From Wuchereria bancrofti (Eukaryota; Nematoda; Chromadorea; Rhabditida; Onchocercidae), in contig SSBO01000012.1 of the NCBI GenBank assembly GCA_005281725.1, positions 23,889,035 through 23,953,034 on the forward strand: DNA of 64,000 nt, written 5' to 3'. The position numbers and the translations under genes are program-made. A model generated the notes under the pieces. The model was not told the origin of the DNA, made no database searches, and saw only the letters and a list, made by a program, of their open reading frames with translations. This document shows, in pieces, positions 50,101 to 63,773 of the stretch (within the stretch, counting starts at the first letter, position 1; each line of letters starts with the position of its first letter).

Positions 50101-53100
50101 TGAAATAATTAATTTGAACGATTAATATGATTAACTTTTCAATGAAAATATCAATTAAATGGGATCTAACATATTTCTAATAGTATCAATAAATTGAACA
50201 AAACGAATTAAAAATAAAATATGAGAAGTAAAGAATAAAATTTTAACCTTAGGTCTTAGAGCATTTCTTCTGAAGAAAGCTTTACATGATTCGCATGTGA
50301 TAACATTAAAATTATAACCCGTTGCATGATCACCACATACGCGACACGTTTTTTGACGACGTCGTGCTTCCTAAAAGTTTTTAAAATAAAATTTAGTACA
50401 GAATGATTGTGTATTTTTCAAATAGTCATGCTTAGGAATAAATTTTAAATAATTATAAAATTTCATATTGTTGAAGAGATTTAATTTTATTCCTGTAACT
50501 TTCCATAAAAGAAAAAAAAAAAGACAATATTAAGATTTGTAAAAATCAATACAAAAGACCATTAAGTTGATGGGAAAAAAAAAAGAGAGAAATTACTACC
50601 ACATAATAATCTCAAATTGTAATGATTTTGGATTTCCATTTAAAATATTTAACAATCTGTTCAATTGTAAAAGTTTCGCATTTTTTCAATGTTATAATTT
50701 TAAAATTTATAATAGAAGCAAAATGTTAATATTAAAAATAATTAAATGCTTCAAACAAACATCAGTGCCAGTTTCTATGTTCGGTGAACAACAACCACTG
50801 GATGAGGGAGCACTTTGACGTACGGTACCGGTATTCATCGTTAATTCATCCATCATATTTAAACCTACACCGGACAATCCTCCTGCAAATAAATTAGCAT
50901 CTTTCTACAGTCAATGAGAAATTCCACCCAATTTTAAAAATTAAATTTCACAAAAAAAAAAAAAAAATTCTACAAATAATGATTTGCTGAATTTACTAGT
51001 TTATAGCTTATAAACTAGAACGATAAGCTTAATTTATTGGCACATATTAGAAATTCTGTATTATATTCAATTTAAGTACCGTTTTTTTTTTACTTTACTG
51101 GAAATATTGATAAAGGTTTATCAGAAACAAAAAAAAAAAAAATTAATGAAATATTTATTGCTACAATATTAATTAGAATAGATTTGAAGAATGAATAGAA
51201 ACTAAGAATTAATTGAAAATGAAATAAAGATGCCAATAAGTACAATAAGATATACTAGTAAAAAACTGAAGTTTGGTAATTTGATATACCCTTCAATAAT
51301 CGCAAAAGATTGCCTGCAGCAACTGCCGGCAATGAACCTGGTGCTACCGTTACTGTAATACCGGAACCACCGTTACACCGTACTGCTGCCGCTGCTGCTG
51401 CATTAGTTGCTGTCACGGTTGCTGCTGCATTACCAACTAGTGTACCCGTATCTGTACCTGTTGTTACTACTATACCATCACCCGATAAAATTTCTGCACC
51501 AGTATTTGATATGATTGTTGCCGCTGCCGTTGCTGCTGTTGGCGTTGGCGTTGTTACTGACGGATCATTGCGCATCGATCCAGGACTATGAATTACTGGA
51601 TCATCTGGTGTACTCATTTGTTGCTGAAATATTTTATCAAGTTAAAAAGTAAGGAAAAATTTTTCTTTTTTTTTCCTATCTCTCTCTCTCTCTCTCTCTT
51701 AAGAGATTTCTTTATAAATTTATGCATTTCATTTGTTTCTTTGTTGATTATTTACAATTAATTAATTAACTATGTTAATTATATCAAAACGATCATATTT
51801 TATTAAATAGTCATTTTATTAAAAAAATTGAGGAAATTATCTGTGTACATGATAAAAGTTTGAAAGTTTTGAATATTTAATGTAAAAAATGAGAAATTAA
51901 TACTTTTATTTATTTAATCATCCAGATGCAATCCTAAATGTTAGAAAATATTGAGAATTTCTCATCTTTTCAACATATTTATGTTATATTTTATATTTAC
52001 GTCATCTCATGCTTTCTAAGCTAAGTGCAAAAGTGAAAAATTTTTCCAACAAATTGCAAAATTTGCAAATTTCTGCCCTAAAATTCACTATACTTAGAGA
52101 AAGATGGAGGAAAAAAAAAATTGTACTTTTGAATCTTTTGAATTTATTTTACTCCTCAATGACTTCTGGATGTCAATAATGGGGTTTTTCCACCGGGATG
52201 TACTTACTATACCCTTTTTACGAGAGTACAAGTCTGTAAATAATAAAAATGAAGTACAACATAAGGACAGTTCTACGCTTAAAAAAAAAAAAAAAAAAAA
52301 ATTGAAATTTTTCTACGTCAATTTTGATGTATTCGGGCATTCAGTAGGATTCATAAATCTATGATGCACTTCCCATGAACTTTCCAACATCAAAATCATT
52401 CGTGTGAATTTTGTGAGTTTATTAATTAATTCTATATTAACAGTAAGTTAATTGATAATTAATTGATAAGATAGTTTATTTTTAATGATAAAATGATAAT
52501 AATTTGTTTAAGGAAGGAAAATTTTTGATAGTTATAATAAATACTTTCAATATTAAAAGTATCAAATAAACTTCTTTTTTTTCGCCAATGAAAGAGCAAA
52601 TAAAATTAACTAATCAGAAGTGCGCTTTTTAAGCTATGCTAAATGAAACTAAAGAAAATTTTTTTTTTTTTTTTAAATATTTTATTATCATTTTTTTGCA
52701 TTGCTAAATTAAATACATACTGTTTTTTTATAAAATTATTGCTTTTAAAAAAGACTAGAAGTAAAAAGAAATTATGATGAAAGATTCAAAATTGTTTCGT
52801 GAACAATTTTACAAAATAAAAAGAGAAATTGTTTAAATTTTGATGAATTAGTTGGTAATCTCATATATTCTTATTTAGTTACATCAAATGAAAAGTTTGC
52901 CGTTGAAGTAGTAAATATAAGTGGAAGAATTTTAATAATTTGATAGTTTGATAGAAAAAATAAATTATAATTGCAATTTCGCAATTATAACCATCTGATT
53001 CATTTCATGTCAATGATTTCGTCTTTTCTTTTTTTTTTTTCTTTTTCGTTTTTTTTGCAACTAAAAATTTAAATTGATTTTTTTAATAAAGCATATTGGA

Positions 53101-54706
53101 GGAGAATAGTTTTCTCTGTTATTTCTGATAAAAATAAATTCTATTCATAACTGGAAAATGGATGATGATGATGATGAATCAGGCATAAAATGGAATCAAT
53201 TGTGCATAATTTCTTGATTTAATCCTTTTATGAAAATAGAAATGATGATAGAGAATGAAAGCAAATCCATCTGATTAAACTTTATGTTTTTTTTTTTCTC
53301 TTTTCTGAGTGCAAATAATTTTAGGAACAAATAAAAAAAAAAAAAAAATATGTGGAAGAAAAGATAGGAAAGAATTAGCAACTGATAAATGCATCTCATT
53401 GATAACTGAAATAATTTCAATTATTGCCAAGATAATGTGATATGGTTTTAAAATACATATATTATCGTAATTCAATTCAAAATACTCATTTCAAATTTCT
53501 TAAAATTGAACTTCCCTTTTTTTTTCTTTTAAAAAATATATTTGAAATAAAATTTCATAAAATCTATTTCGTTTTCGGGAAGAAAGAAGTAAGAAAAAAA
53601 AAAAGGTGGAAAAATTATTAATTTCAAATTAATAACATATAAGAGGAAGTTTTGGATTAATCGTCATCATAAATACATAAATATTTATTAAAATATTACA
53701 TCATTTGCACATTTTAGACAATTCTAAATAAAAATTATATTAGAAACGAAAGAATTAAAATAAATGAAAAAATTACAGATAACACAGTTATTATTTCAAA
53801 TAAATGCGGGAAAAAAACTGCAATGATGAAAAAAATTAAATTTATTAAAGATAAATAGAAAAAAGAAAAAAGAAATGATAGATAGTTTGGTAATTACAGC
53901 ATTTTAATAATTGTATATCACATATAAAAAACGAATATAATCAAATCTTGAGCATTTAAAAATTAAAAATTAATTTAATCATTACCTATAATAATCAGAA
54001 ATAAATCTTGAACATTTAAAAATTAATATAATCATTAGCTATAATAATAATAATAGTCAGAAATAACATCAAAATGTCAAATATCATAACATCTAAAAGA
54101 TATAAAGAAAAAGAAGAAACAAAAGAAAAAAGATTTAAAATAGAATTTCATAATAACAAAATTGAAATCCTAAAAAAAAAAAAAAAGAAAAGAAAGAAAA
54201 ACAAAACATTCATCCGTCAAATGAAAATAGTAAAAATTAAAAACAAAAGATAACATACAAAAAAGCAATAATTTTTTTACAAATTCAATTAAAAAAATTT
54301 AAATGCATATTATGTAATAACTGAAATCCATTCTCAAATGCTCTTTCCTATTTGCATATTTCAATAAAATTTTAAATCTTTTAATAAATTTCAAAAACAT
54401 TTTCTTTCATACAAAATGAAACATTTCAATATATAACAAATATAATAACATTTGCATTTTTATACATATATGTTAAGTGTTAACTTTAAACATTTAAACA
54501 TACACATACACACACATACACAGACATACACAGACATACACAAACAGACAGACATATATATATATATGTATGTGAAATATTCGTATATGTTGTGTAAATC
54601 ATATACTTACATTTTATATACATATGTGATGGAAAAAAAAAAATTGCAGTAAAAAATATTCCTATGTATGTGTTATGAAATTATAAATGAAAGAGGAATA
54701 AGAACG

Positions 54707-54739
<33 letters not shown>

Positions 54740-56116
54740 AGAGAGAAGAAGAAATTAAAAATATGGTAAAGCTAATGTTTGCATCCTTAAAACTACTACA
54801 TATATGTATGCTTTCAAAATTTTTCATACTTTTTTCTTTTTTAAAATCATTTTAGTAATAATGGTACAAATTGATAACAATAATTAATGAATAATATAGT
54901 AATAGTACATTGATATATTGATAAAAAAAAAAACAAAAAACAAAAAACAAAACGATAAAAAGTAATAATGATAATAATGATAGTATGGTGGAAAAAGAAA
55001 AAAAAAACAAAAAACAAAAAAAAAAAACAAAACAAAAATAAAAATGAACAAAAATAATCAATTAGATTAGTATTGAAAAAATATAGGGAATGAGCAAAAA
55101 ATTTCTTTTTTTTTTAAATTTCATGGCATATATCAACAACGATTGTTTACACAACATACAATACACACATACATTCACATACATACATACATACATACGT
55201 ACGTACGTACGTAGGTACACACAAAATACATTTTCAGTGCTTCTTTCGTTATTGTTCAATGATCGTTTGTTGTATGCTAAAGCACATTTTATGTTTGACG
55301 TTTCGTTTAAGAAAAAAAAAAAAAAAAAAAAGCGAAAATGAAGGTTACAAATAGGCAAGTTATTTGAAACGGTCCATTTATCATTTTCATTAAACATATT
55401 TCATTTTTTTTCTCTCTCTCTCTTTCTCTTTCCTTTTCTCCCTCTCTCCCTCTCTCTCTCTTCTCTCTTTCCATCTTTTTTTTTCCCTTTCAAAAATAAA
55501 TAAATATATTAATTAATTAAAAATATATAGTATTACTACAAGCATACATAAGGATGCAAACAATAAAATGAACTTTCAGGTATTTATAATATAATTATTA
55601 AGTGCAAAAAAAAAAGAAAAAAAGTTGTGTTAATAAAAATGAAATATTTTTCATATCAAAAAGCTTTTTTTTTTTCATGCAAAAACAAAAAAAAAAAAAA
55701 ATGAAAGTAAATTTTTTTTTTTTTGCTTGCTTACATGCTTATATGCAATTCAATCAATAAATCTTATTCATTTTAACAAACAAAAAAAATGATTAACAAT
55801 AATTAATAATAATAATAATTTATTGCATGCTATATTATAATGCAATTAAATAAATTAAAATTTACTAAGACAATAACAATAACAAAAACAATAGAAGAGA
55901 AAAAGAAAAAGAGATGAAAAAATGTGAAATTTATATGAATGTGTGAATAAATGAAAGATAAGATACCTTAGCATAAAGTTTGAAGATATTCCATTGCATA
56001 TAATTGTCCTGTGCTGCTGCTGCTGCAGCTGCAGCTGCAGCTGCTGTTGTTGCTGATGATGATGATGACGAGGATGACGATGACATCGATGACAATAAGC
56101 TATTCATATCAGCCAT
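44131..56116 (-). CDS. daf-12: DAF-12 nuclear hormone receptor, 16 exons
   Basis: A ligand-regulated transcription factor of about 860 aa. In C. elegans DAF-12 binds dafachronic acids and controls dauer versus reproductive growth. Exons: 56116-55967, 51623-51290, 50882-50761, 50370-50248, 50099-50010, 49807-49579, 48965-48886, 48638-48522, 47642-47483, 47333-47091, 46768-46598, 46217-46143, 45978-45783, 45266-45104, 44939-44778, 44299-44131. The N-terminus is poly-Ser then poly-Ala, followed by a Thr/Ala/Val-rich stretch. The two-zinc-finger DNA-binding domain (about 211-276) has P-box CESCKAFF and the DAF-12 signature [13 protein letters not shown] plus [19 protein letters not shown]. The hinge is Gln/Asn/Ser-rich. 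The ligand-binding domain runs from [14 protein letters not shown] through [23 protein letters not shown] to LPKEFFKTT. Only the junction 46598 to 46217 is unclear: it fits if the acceptor is cagcaag (exon from 46213), not the stronger ttttcag. Confidence 0.93.
48216..48515. repeat. AAT/ATG triplet microsatellite interrupted by an assembly gap (N at 48279-48470)
   Basis: Triplet repeats (aat, gat, aac variants) flank 192 unknown bases inside a daf-12 intron. The repeat probably stopped the assembly; its true length is unknown. The right edge ends only a few bases from the donor of the 48638-48522 exon. Long ORFs with X residues here are meaningless. Confidence 0.9.
49283..49601 (-). repeat. 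daf-12: 53-bp tandem repeat (6 copies) containing a daf-12 exon end and its splice donor
   Basis: gtaacgtacgtggtgtac recurs at 49305, 49358, 49411, 49464, 49517 and 49570, each 53 bp apart. On the gene strand every unit carries the last ~22 coding bases of the exon (ACTTCATCTTCGAGTACACC-AC) followed by the donor gtacgt. The unit at 49570 is contiguous with the exon; the other five are extra donors in the intron. Units alternate between tataattatt and tatacttatt variants, suggesting a 106-bp higher-order unit. Confidence 0.88.
51624..55966 (-). other. daf-12: large first intron of daf-12
   Basis: A 4.3-kb intron, by far the longest in the window. It is mostly poly-A/T, with a CT tract (51679-51702), a GA tract (54705-54747), CA/TA tracts (54498-54575), an ACAT/ACGT tract (55164-55217) and a CT-rich tract (55409-55470). 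A less AT-rich patch near 52130-52290 is described under findings. Long first introns often hold alternative promoters; C. elegans daf-12 makes several isoforms. Confidence 0.7.
55164..55217. repeat. ACAT/ACGT tetranucleotide repeat
   Basis: acatacatacatac followed directly by tacgtacgtacgtacg, a compound microsatellite whose ACGT half is self-complementary. It lies in daf-12 intron 1. Confidence 0.85.
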
Positions 56117-58183
56117 CCAAATTTAACAAAGATAGTAAAAACTATCTTGTATATATATATATATTTGTTTATGTGGTGTTATTTTATATATAAATGTTTT
56201 GTATATGTTAATTAAATGATGATAACTTATCACTTATCAGACCCGTAAATATGATTGATTGAGGAATATATGTATATACATATATATATATATGTATATT
56301 AAGGAAGGTGGTTTTTTGGATGATGATGATGATGATGGTGATAATGATAGTGATAATAATGATAATAATTGATAATTGCTCCTTCTTCTCTTATCGAATA
56401 GCAGCTTTTTCGTGGCATAAATTCATCCAGCAGGGAATAATTCCACAAAATTGTTTACCTATGATAATCCATCCATTCAGGCAATTTTTCTTCGTAAAAA
56501 AAAAAAATTTAGTAAATAATAGAAGGGCAATGGCAAATGATAGTTAGCTGCTGCTCGTCTCTGTTGTTTGCTCTTTTTTTTTTTTTTTGTTTTACCTTTT
56601 GCTACAATGCCTGCAGTAAATTTTTTAAAAAAAAAAAATGATAATAAAAAAGAAAATAACATTGAAATATATTTGAAATGATTAAAAATTAACAATTGTA
56701 CAAACGTTGCATAACAAAATAATTATGAAGAAAATACGTGTGAAAATATGTATGTATTAAAATGAAAAAATATTATAAAATTAGCACGCATAAAAGTTAA
56801 ATTGAAAATTTGAATATCATTTGAAATTTCATATTACATATCGCAGTGCGCATATTAAATATCTAAAACGACAAATGAAAAAAAAAAAGAAAGAAAGAAA
56901 GAAAGGGAAGGCTAGTTTAGTATTTTTAATGATTTAAAGTTAGTGTTTTAATTTACTTTTCATCTTTTTCTCTCTTATAAATGATTAAACAATAATAACA
57001 TTTATTATGAGTCATAGATATAAAATATAGTTTCTGGAATCAAATTCACCGGATTAGTTCGAGACTTGACAGATTATATATAATAAAGAATATAAATATA
57101 AAAATAAAATTCACTATAACGATGAATTTGATATATAATAAAATTCAAATCAAAATTTAATTTCAATTTTAAATACTGTTAACTAAGCAATAGAAATTTG
57201 TTTAACTGTAAAATAAAGGTAATTAATTTTTAGGCTTTTGATGAATCATCTCTACCAATATTACCATTCGTACTGTCTTTAATTTCTTTCTCTTTTTCTT
57301 TCATTTTTTTTTTTTTTTTTTTTGGTCTTTTTTTTTTTGGAACAGTATAAATTGAGAACGATGTTTGGTCGGGTTTGGTTGTCGTTACGAAAAAAGAAAG
57401 AGAAAAAGATAAGAATGCAAAAAGAGAGAGAGGGAGTGAGAGGGAGAGGGAGATGAAATAGAATAAAATGAAGGAAAGACCTTGGAATAAGAAGAAGAAG
57501 AAGAAGAAGAAAGTAATGAAAAATTGTTTATGATACAAAGATAGTGAGATGAAACGTGTTGGTTATAAATGACATCGGGGACAAAGCAAAGCAAAGCAGA
57601 GCAAGCAACATAAGGTGGTGTGGTGGGTAAGCCAATTGAATGAACGAAATAGAGAGAATTTCACAAGGGGAACGTCCAAATGCGCTCAGCGCATAGTTAA
57701 AGTGTCCTTTCGGAAAAAAAAAAAAAAAAAAAGAGGATGAAAACTGGTCTCTTACACTTCTTCTTCTTCTTCTTTTCAACTAAATATATATATCAAAATG
57801 TGTTAAACAAAGATGAGAGTATGAATAGTGCTACTGCTCTCTCTCTCTCTCTTTCTCTTTCCCTTTCTCTCTTCCTTCCTCTCTCTCTCCCCTTTTCCCT
57901 CTATTTATATACATGTAGCTTGTGTGTGTGTGTGTGTATCAGATAGTTTTAAAATGAACTAAGACGAAACGAAACATTGTTCGATTACCAACTATTAGTA
58001 ATAGAGACAAGAGAAGAGAAGAGAGAGGGAGAGAGAGAGAGAGAGAAGTAGCAATATGATAATAGAAGAATTTGAATTGAACTGAAATGATTTGAAGTGA
58101 AATGAATGACGAATTATGAAGGGAAGAAAGAATTGAAACTATTCAGATACTCAATATAAACTGAGATTAGATAGATAGATTAG
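56117..58183. other. 5' flank of daf-12, low complexity
   Basis: Candidate promoter region of daf-12 (gene runs leftward). It contains an ATG/GAT triplet patch (56320-56370), an AAGA tract (about 56885-56905), GAA triplets (57489-57510), CT tracts (57838-57905) and GA tracts (58010-58047), plus a GATA-type repeat starting near 58165. No exon upstream of the daf-12 start codon could be identified. Confidence 0.45.
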
Positions 58184-58410
58184 GTAGATAGATAAATCAT
58201 ATAGATAGATCAGATAGATAGGTAAGTAGATCAGATAGATTAATTAATGATCATCGGTCTTATAAACATTTACAATAAATTGAAGCAAATGAACGGACTC
58301 TAAACAAGTCAAAAATTAAATGAACACAAAATGCAAGCGAAGAAGAAATTGTGCACGAAAAAGATAGATGAACAATTATACAATTTATATGGGAAATAAA
58401 AGAAAGAGGA

Positions 58411-58443
<33 letters not shown>

Positions 58444-58612
58444 GGAAGGGAGAAAGGAAGAAAAGAAAGGAAGAAATTTAAAAGAAAAAAAATTTTTTTT
58501 TTTTTTTTCAAACATAATACGAAACAGGACTATATTCTTGTCCTTCAATTTCCACTCAACATATATTACATAAAGATGCGAAGAAAAAGAAAAAAGAAAA
58601 TAAAAAGAGAAA
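58184..58612 (+). repeat. left arm of a 429-bp inverted repeat
   Basis: Positions x here pair with 122184-x in the right arm (58184 with 64000; 58612 with 63572) with no length difference, even through a GA microsatellite and a poly-A/T run. Homology stops abruptly at 58612. The arm contains GATA repeats and a GA tract. The mirrored 79- and 83-codon ORFs in both arms are low-complexity and not genes. Confidence 0.92.
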
Positions 58613-60175
58613 AAGTAAAGGTCATCTATACATATAAAATTATTTTAATTGTAATTAGTAAAAAAATAAAAAATATACTCAAACATTTCCCTTCTTTCTA
58701 AATTTTATTAAATTTCAATTTTTTTTTTCTCTATTACCTTTATCAGTCTTATCAACAACAGTCATGCATTTGTTCGTTTTTAATGATTAGCAGTAAAAAA
58801 AAAAGAAAAAAAAAAGAAAAAAAGGAAAAGTATCGGTTCGATATAGATTGAACGATTCATTTCCATCATTTAACGATGATACTTTTACCCCATGCATTAA
58901 AATTAAAATTTATCAAGGTCATTTCATCATCGTAGCAAAGCAATAACTAAAACTATTTTAACAATTCATCATACTTATCAATGTTAGTAAAATTAGTTCA
59001 ATAAAAATTTGAATTATTCCATCCTTTTATCATTGATATGCCTCATTCATCCTAATTTCTTGTTTTTTTTTTCCTTTAATTTTAATGTATATATATATTA
59101 AATTAGTTTAACATTTTAATAATTTCTATTTAACATTTTAAGCTTTTGTTTAAAAATAAAAAATAAAATAAATTAAAAAAAATTTTATTGTAAAATTAAA
59201 TATAGAATGAAAAGAATGGTTTCCTTTCTTCATGCACTTATATTTACATAGTACAGGGGAAGGGTGAAAGTTTTTGAATAAATTTAAAATTTCAGTAATT
59301 TCGAAAAAAGTTGCTAAAATTGGAAGATAATGGCACAATAAGCATTTTGATTGCTTTCAAGGATATTTGTAATGAGTCAGAAAAAATAATGCATAAATTG
59401 GATAATTTTGCTGTACTTTTCATTTTCACTAAATATTTCATTTTTCAATAAATTTCAAAACTGAAAGTTTATTGTGTGAAATACTTTATGCATAATATTA
59501 TCTATGCAATTAATCAGAAATCTTTAATTAGAAAATTTTTTAAAATCAACAAAACAAGTACATATATTATGTTTTTTTTTTTTTGTATATTTTAAAAAAT
59601 TTCTATTCAAATGAAATTTTTGATAAATCATTTCAGATATTAGTTTTCCATCCAATGCAACCAATTTCTTCATTTTTCATTTATAATCACTAACTTTTAT
59701 AGCAATTGAATTTGATTATTTTCAAATATAAATTATTTTGCATTTTTCCTTTCAAATTTCTTTTCGCATTCTATCACTATTAGTGTTGTTTATTCCCACT
59801 ATTCAATTGTAAATATTTCATTAGAAACAAAAATAATTCTTTCCGGTAATGTGAACTTTTTTTAAAGTCACAAGAAAAAAGTCTTTTCTTTTTTTTCTTT
59901 TTCTTGCAGTTAATTAAAAGACATTAATTTGTGAACTTAAAGGAGAAATAAATGATCTAAGAAATGAACTCGGACGTTTTTATATGTATTTATATGTGTT
60001 TTTGTTTATATTTTCATCTCATTTCCAATTTTTTTCACTCACTCATTTCAATGAATACTAAAATAACAAAATATAATTTAAATAACATTGTGAAAATTTG
60101 TTGAAATTTTCAAATCCAACGAGATTTTTCGATTAGTTTTCTTTTTCAAATGGTAAAGCATGCTTGCAGATAATA

Positions 60176-60209
<34 letters not shown>

Positions 60210-63200
60210 TATATCATCTTTATTCCATTGATTTATAAACAGGTTTTAAATTTAGAAAAAAATTGTTTTTTTCTTTTTTAATTGCCATTACATTTCAATA
60301 TATGCTATAATGAAGAAGAAGAAGAAGAAAAAGAAAAGATGAAAATGTTAAGTGCTATTAACTAAAAAATTGTTATAAAGATTTCAATTTGAAAATGGCA
60401 ACATTTTATTGTTTATTTTTTTAAGCTTTAATAATGCAACTAAATTATCTTTATTAACTAACTTAACTATATTACACTTTCTTCCAACAGAAATATCTCT
60501 CAAAATTTAATTCCATAAGTAGTAAACTTATCAAACTATGCTCAGTTTGCTTATAAAAATTTGTTTACATTTATTTTGAAGGAAAGGATTTATGATGAAA
60601 AAAGAAAGAAAAAAAAATGTATGATTTATCATTTTTTTTTTTTATTTATCAATTGAGAAATTTTATATATGTACTATATATGATAGCTATGTGATAAATA
60701 TTATCAGTGATAATATCAAATATATATATTTTTTCACATTGCTTTTTCATATTTTTACAATAATTGAAGTTGTAAAAACGGAACGATTATCATCCGATGG
60801 AATTGTCCAATTTCTTAGCGGTCATATCAATCAGTAATTCTTCATTTCATTCTTTCAATTCCTTAACGACCATTCAGTGATAATTTTTCATTCCTTAGCG
60901 ACGACCATCGATCGATCTTAAACGATTCTTTTATTCCTTAGCGACAATCCCCCTCCCCCCATTCTGATAATTTTTCAAATTTCTCATATTTCCCAAAATG
61001 ATAACCTTTAAAAAATTTTGCAAAAAAGTAAGCTTACTTATTTCTTTCTTTACTTTTCCTCATTTCTATCAATAATCAAAATAGAAAAAAAAAAAAAAAG
61101 AAATGAGACTACTGTAGAAAAGAAGAAATTAATTAGCAAGAAAAAATAAAAAAAAAAAAACGAATGAAGCGAAATAATTTTATCCTACACATTTCTTGTT
61201 TTTCTTAAAAGTATCAACCATCCAACTAACTAACTAACTAACTAACTCATTTGTTTCTCATTTTCTCATCAGTTTCACTATTTCATTATTTCATTTTTCT
61301 CTTTTATTCTAACTTACTTACTTTATCTGTTTTTGTCTATTTTGAAAAATATCTGAAAATAAGCGCTTCATTTACAAAATATATTTCAGCTGAAGTAAAC
61401 AAAAGTGCATTTTGGCAAAAAGATAAAAAAGTTATCAGTTATAATCTTTGTACTCTTTATTGTATGTTATAAAAATAGATGTTTGCACAGTACTTCTGGT
61501 AGAAATGGTTGCGCTGTTGTGAAGTAAAATTAAAGATGATCGAATTATTTACGTTATGATAAGAAAATGAGATTATCAGTTGATCATTTCATTCATTCAA
61601 TTAATTAATTAACTAATTAATTAATTGATTAATTAATCAGTTAAAAACAATACATGAATGAAGAAAACGAGAATGTAATGAAAATTTATCCTTCTCAAAG
61701 ATTATAATAATTAAAATTTAATCATTTTAATATCTAATATCAATATATTAATTTTATCCATAAAAATTTGATAATAACATCTCAATTCCATTACTAAATT
61801 ACATCATCATCATCATCATATTTATAATAAACAAATAATGATCATTTTATAATTCACGCACTTTTCAAATAATTTATGATACATTAAAGATTAGTCTAAT
61901 TTGAATTGACTTTTAATAAGTTTACGAAATTTTTACTTTTTACTTCTTGAAATCAAATAAAAGATATTGAAATTAATGTTTTTTTTTTTTTGTTTTTTTT
62001 TTCACTTCTCATTTCCAACAATGATCGGAAAAATTCACTAAATGTAAGATTAACAGCTATAATAAATTTATTTAAAATTCATTGAGATTTTCTTTTCTTT
62101 TTCCTTTCTCTCCTCCCTTTCACTAAATTTATTTCGAGATTTAATGTTAATTAAGTTGACAAGTTCACTTATCATATGTATTAATCAACTACTAAACAAA
62201 TATCTATCATTGGATGTTATAAATTTGTTTTTAAAAAAAAATTTAAAAACTAAAAATGTTATTAACATTGAGTAATGTAAGTTCAATTCTATTTCATTTT
62301 GAAATTTTCTTGGTGTTAATATATTTCACTTTTTTCATTTATCTTTTCGAAAGAAGAAAAAGAAAACAAGCGAAGACGTCAACTCGTTTTGTAAATTTTC
62401 ATAAAAACGTTTTGTAAATTTTCATCAATTTAAATTTAGTTTCACAATAATAAGATCTATGATAGGCATGTGATTTTATAATAAAGGGACAGGTCTTCGA
62501 TTTTTTAAAAGTGGTAGTTGTGAAAAATAAAATTTAAAACCTTCTGAATGCTCCATTCTTGTAATTAAAATATTTACTGTCTATCCAAAGTAAAATGATA
62601 GAAATATTTAGCATTGTAAAATGAATTAACATTTTCTAACATTTTTCAACTATTTGAATTGACTTATTTATAAGTGAAATTTTTTTATAACTAATTTTTT
62701 CACTGCACAAAATTTTGTTTTTCTGATAAAAAATTCGGATATAAAATTTTCCCAATGTAACTTCCAATATAATACATTAATAAATTTCTTTTAACTTCAG
62801 GTCATTTTAATTCTAAACAAAAAATAAAAAATAAAAACAATCATTAATTTTGCATATTCATTAATCATAATTAATCATGTCAAACAATTTTATTTCTTTT
62901 ATCAAATATTTCATTTATTTTTCATTTTCTTCCTTTTTTCATCCCTATTATCTGTATAAAAAAAAAATTATATAACACAGAATGAACTTATTTATTTACT
63001 TTTCATCTGAAATATAATAACTCTTACTAAATCATTAAGAGGAAAAATTTTATTTGATAAAAAAATTTCAAATCTAAAAAATAGTTAAAGCTATTTTGAG
63101 CTATTGTCCATCATTTGGTTAATATTTAAGTTATTTAATCATCCAAAAATAATTCCATCATTTCCGATCATTTCTTTTTTTTTCTTCTTTTCCTGTTTCA

Positions 63201-63571
63201 AACATTTTTTTTTGATTCTTAAAAAAATTGCATCAAAAAAAACAAAAAAAAAAAATAAAAAATAAAAAAACAAAAAAGCGGAAATAATATGAAAATTTGT
63301 TTATATACATATGTTAATCTAAATTAAAATCAACTCCCTTTTTTTAAATACATATTTAATAAATTTTAAAATTTTAATTATTTGTTTACAGAAGAAATAT
63401 TTACTATCAATTATGAAAGTTTTATGAAATAAAACAAAAAAAGAAAGAGAAAGTATTGAAAAACAAAGGATGAAAAATATATGCAAAAAATTCTGAACTA
63501 TTTTATAACATTTAAATTAAAATTTGAATTAAAATGTTGAATATTTTATAAAAAAAAAAATTTCATCCAAA
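58613..63571. other. spacer of the inverted repeat, no gene recognised
   Basis: About 5 kb of AT-rich sequence with many poly-T/poly-A tracts, a CT tract (60174-60209), a cluster of ttccttagcgac boxes (60811-60944), an AACT tract (about 61215-61246) and an ATTA/TTAA tract (61590-61640). No transposase-like ORF and no supported exon on either strand. Confidence 0.5.
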
Positions 63572-63740
63572 TTTCTCTTTTTATTTTCTTTTTTCTTTTT
63601 CTTCGCATCTTTATGTAATATATGTTGAGTGGAAATTGAAGGACAAGAATATAGTCCTGTTTCGTATTATGTTTGAAAAAAAAAAAAAAAATTTTTTTTC
63701 TTTTAAATTTCTTCCTTTCTTTTCTTCCTTTCTCCCTTCC

Positions 63741-63773
<33 letters not shown>

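Noticed and set aside
51310..51591. 93-codon plus-strand ORF rich in Ala/Val/Pro
   Set aside because: It is the antisense of the Thr/Ala/Val-rich daf-12 exon (51623-51290), which has good splice sites and phase; the plus frame has none.
52104..52364. 86-codon plus-strand ORF in daf-12 intron 1
   Set aside because: It depends on a poly-Lys run from a 20-base A tract and has no recognisable domain; the region is kept only as a possible minus-strand or non-coding island.
58260..58548. 79- and 83-codon ORFs duplicated at 63636-63924
   Set aside because: They are low-complexity Ser/Leu frames through a CT/GA tract; their duplication reflects the inverted repeat, not gene conservation.
58613..63571. 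DNA transposon between inverted repeats
   Set aside because: No transposase-like reading frame or DDE-type motif is visible in the spacer, and the right end is outside the window; the inverted repeat alone is insufficient.
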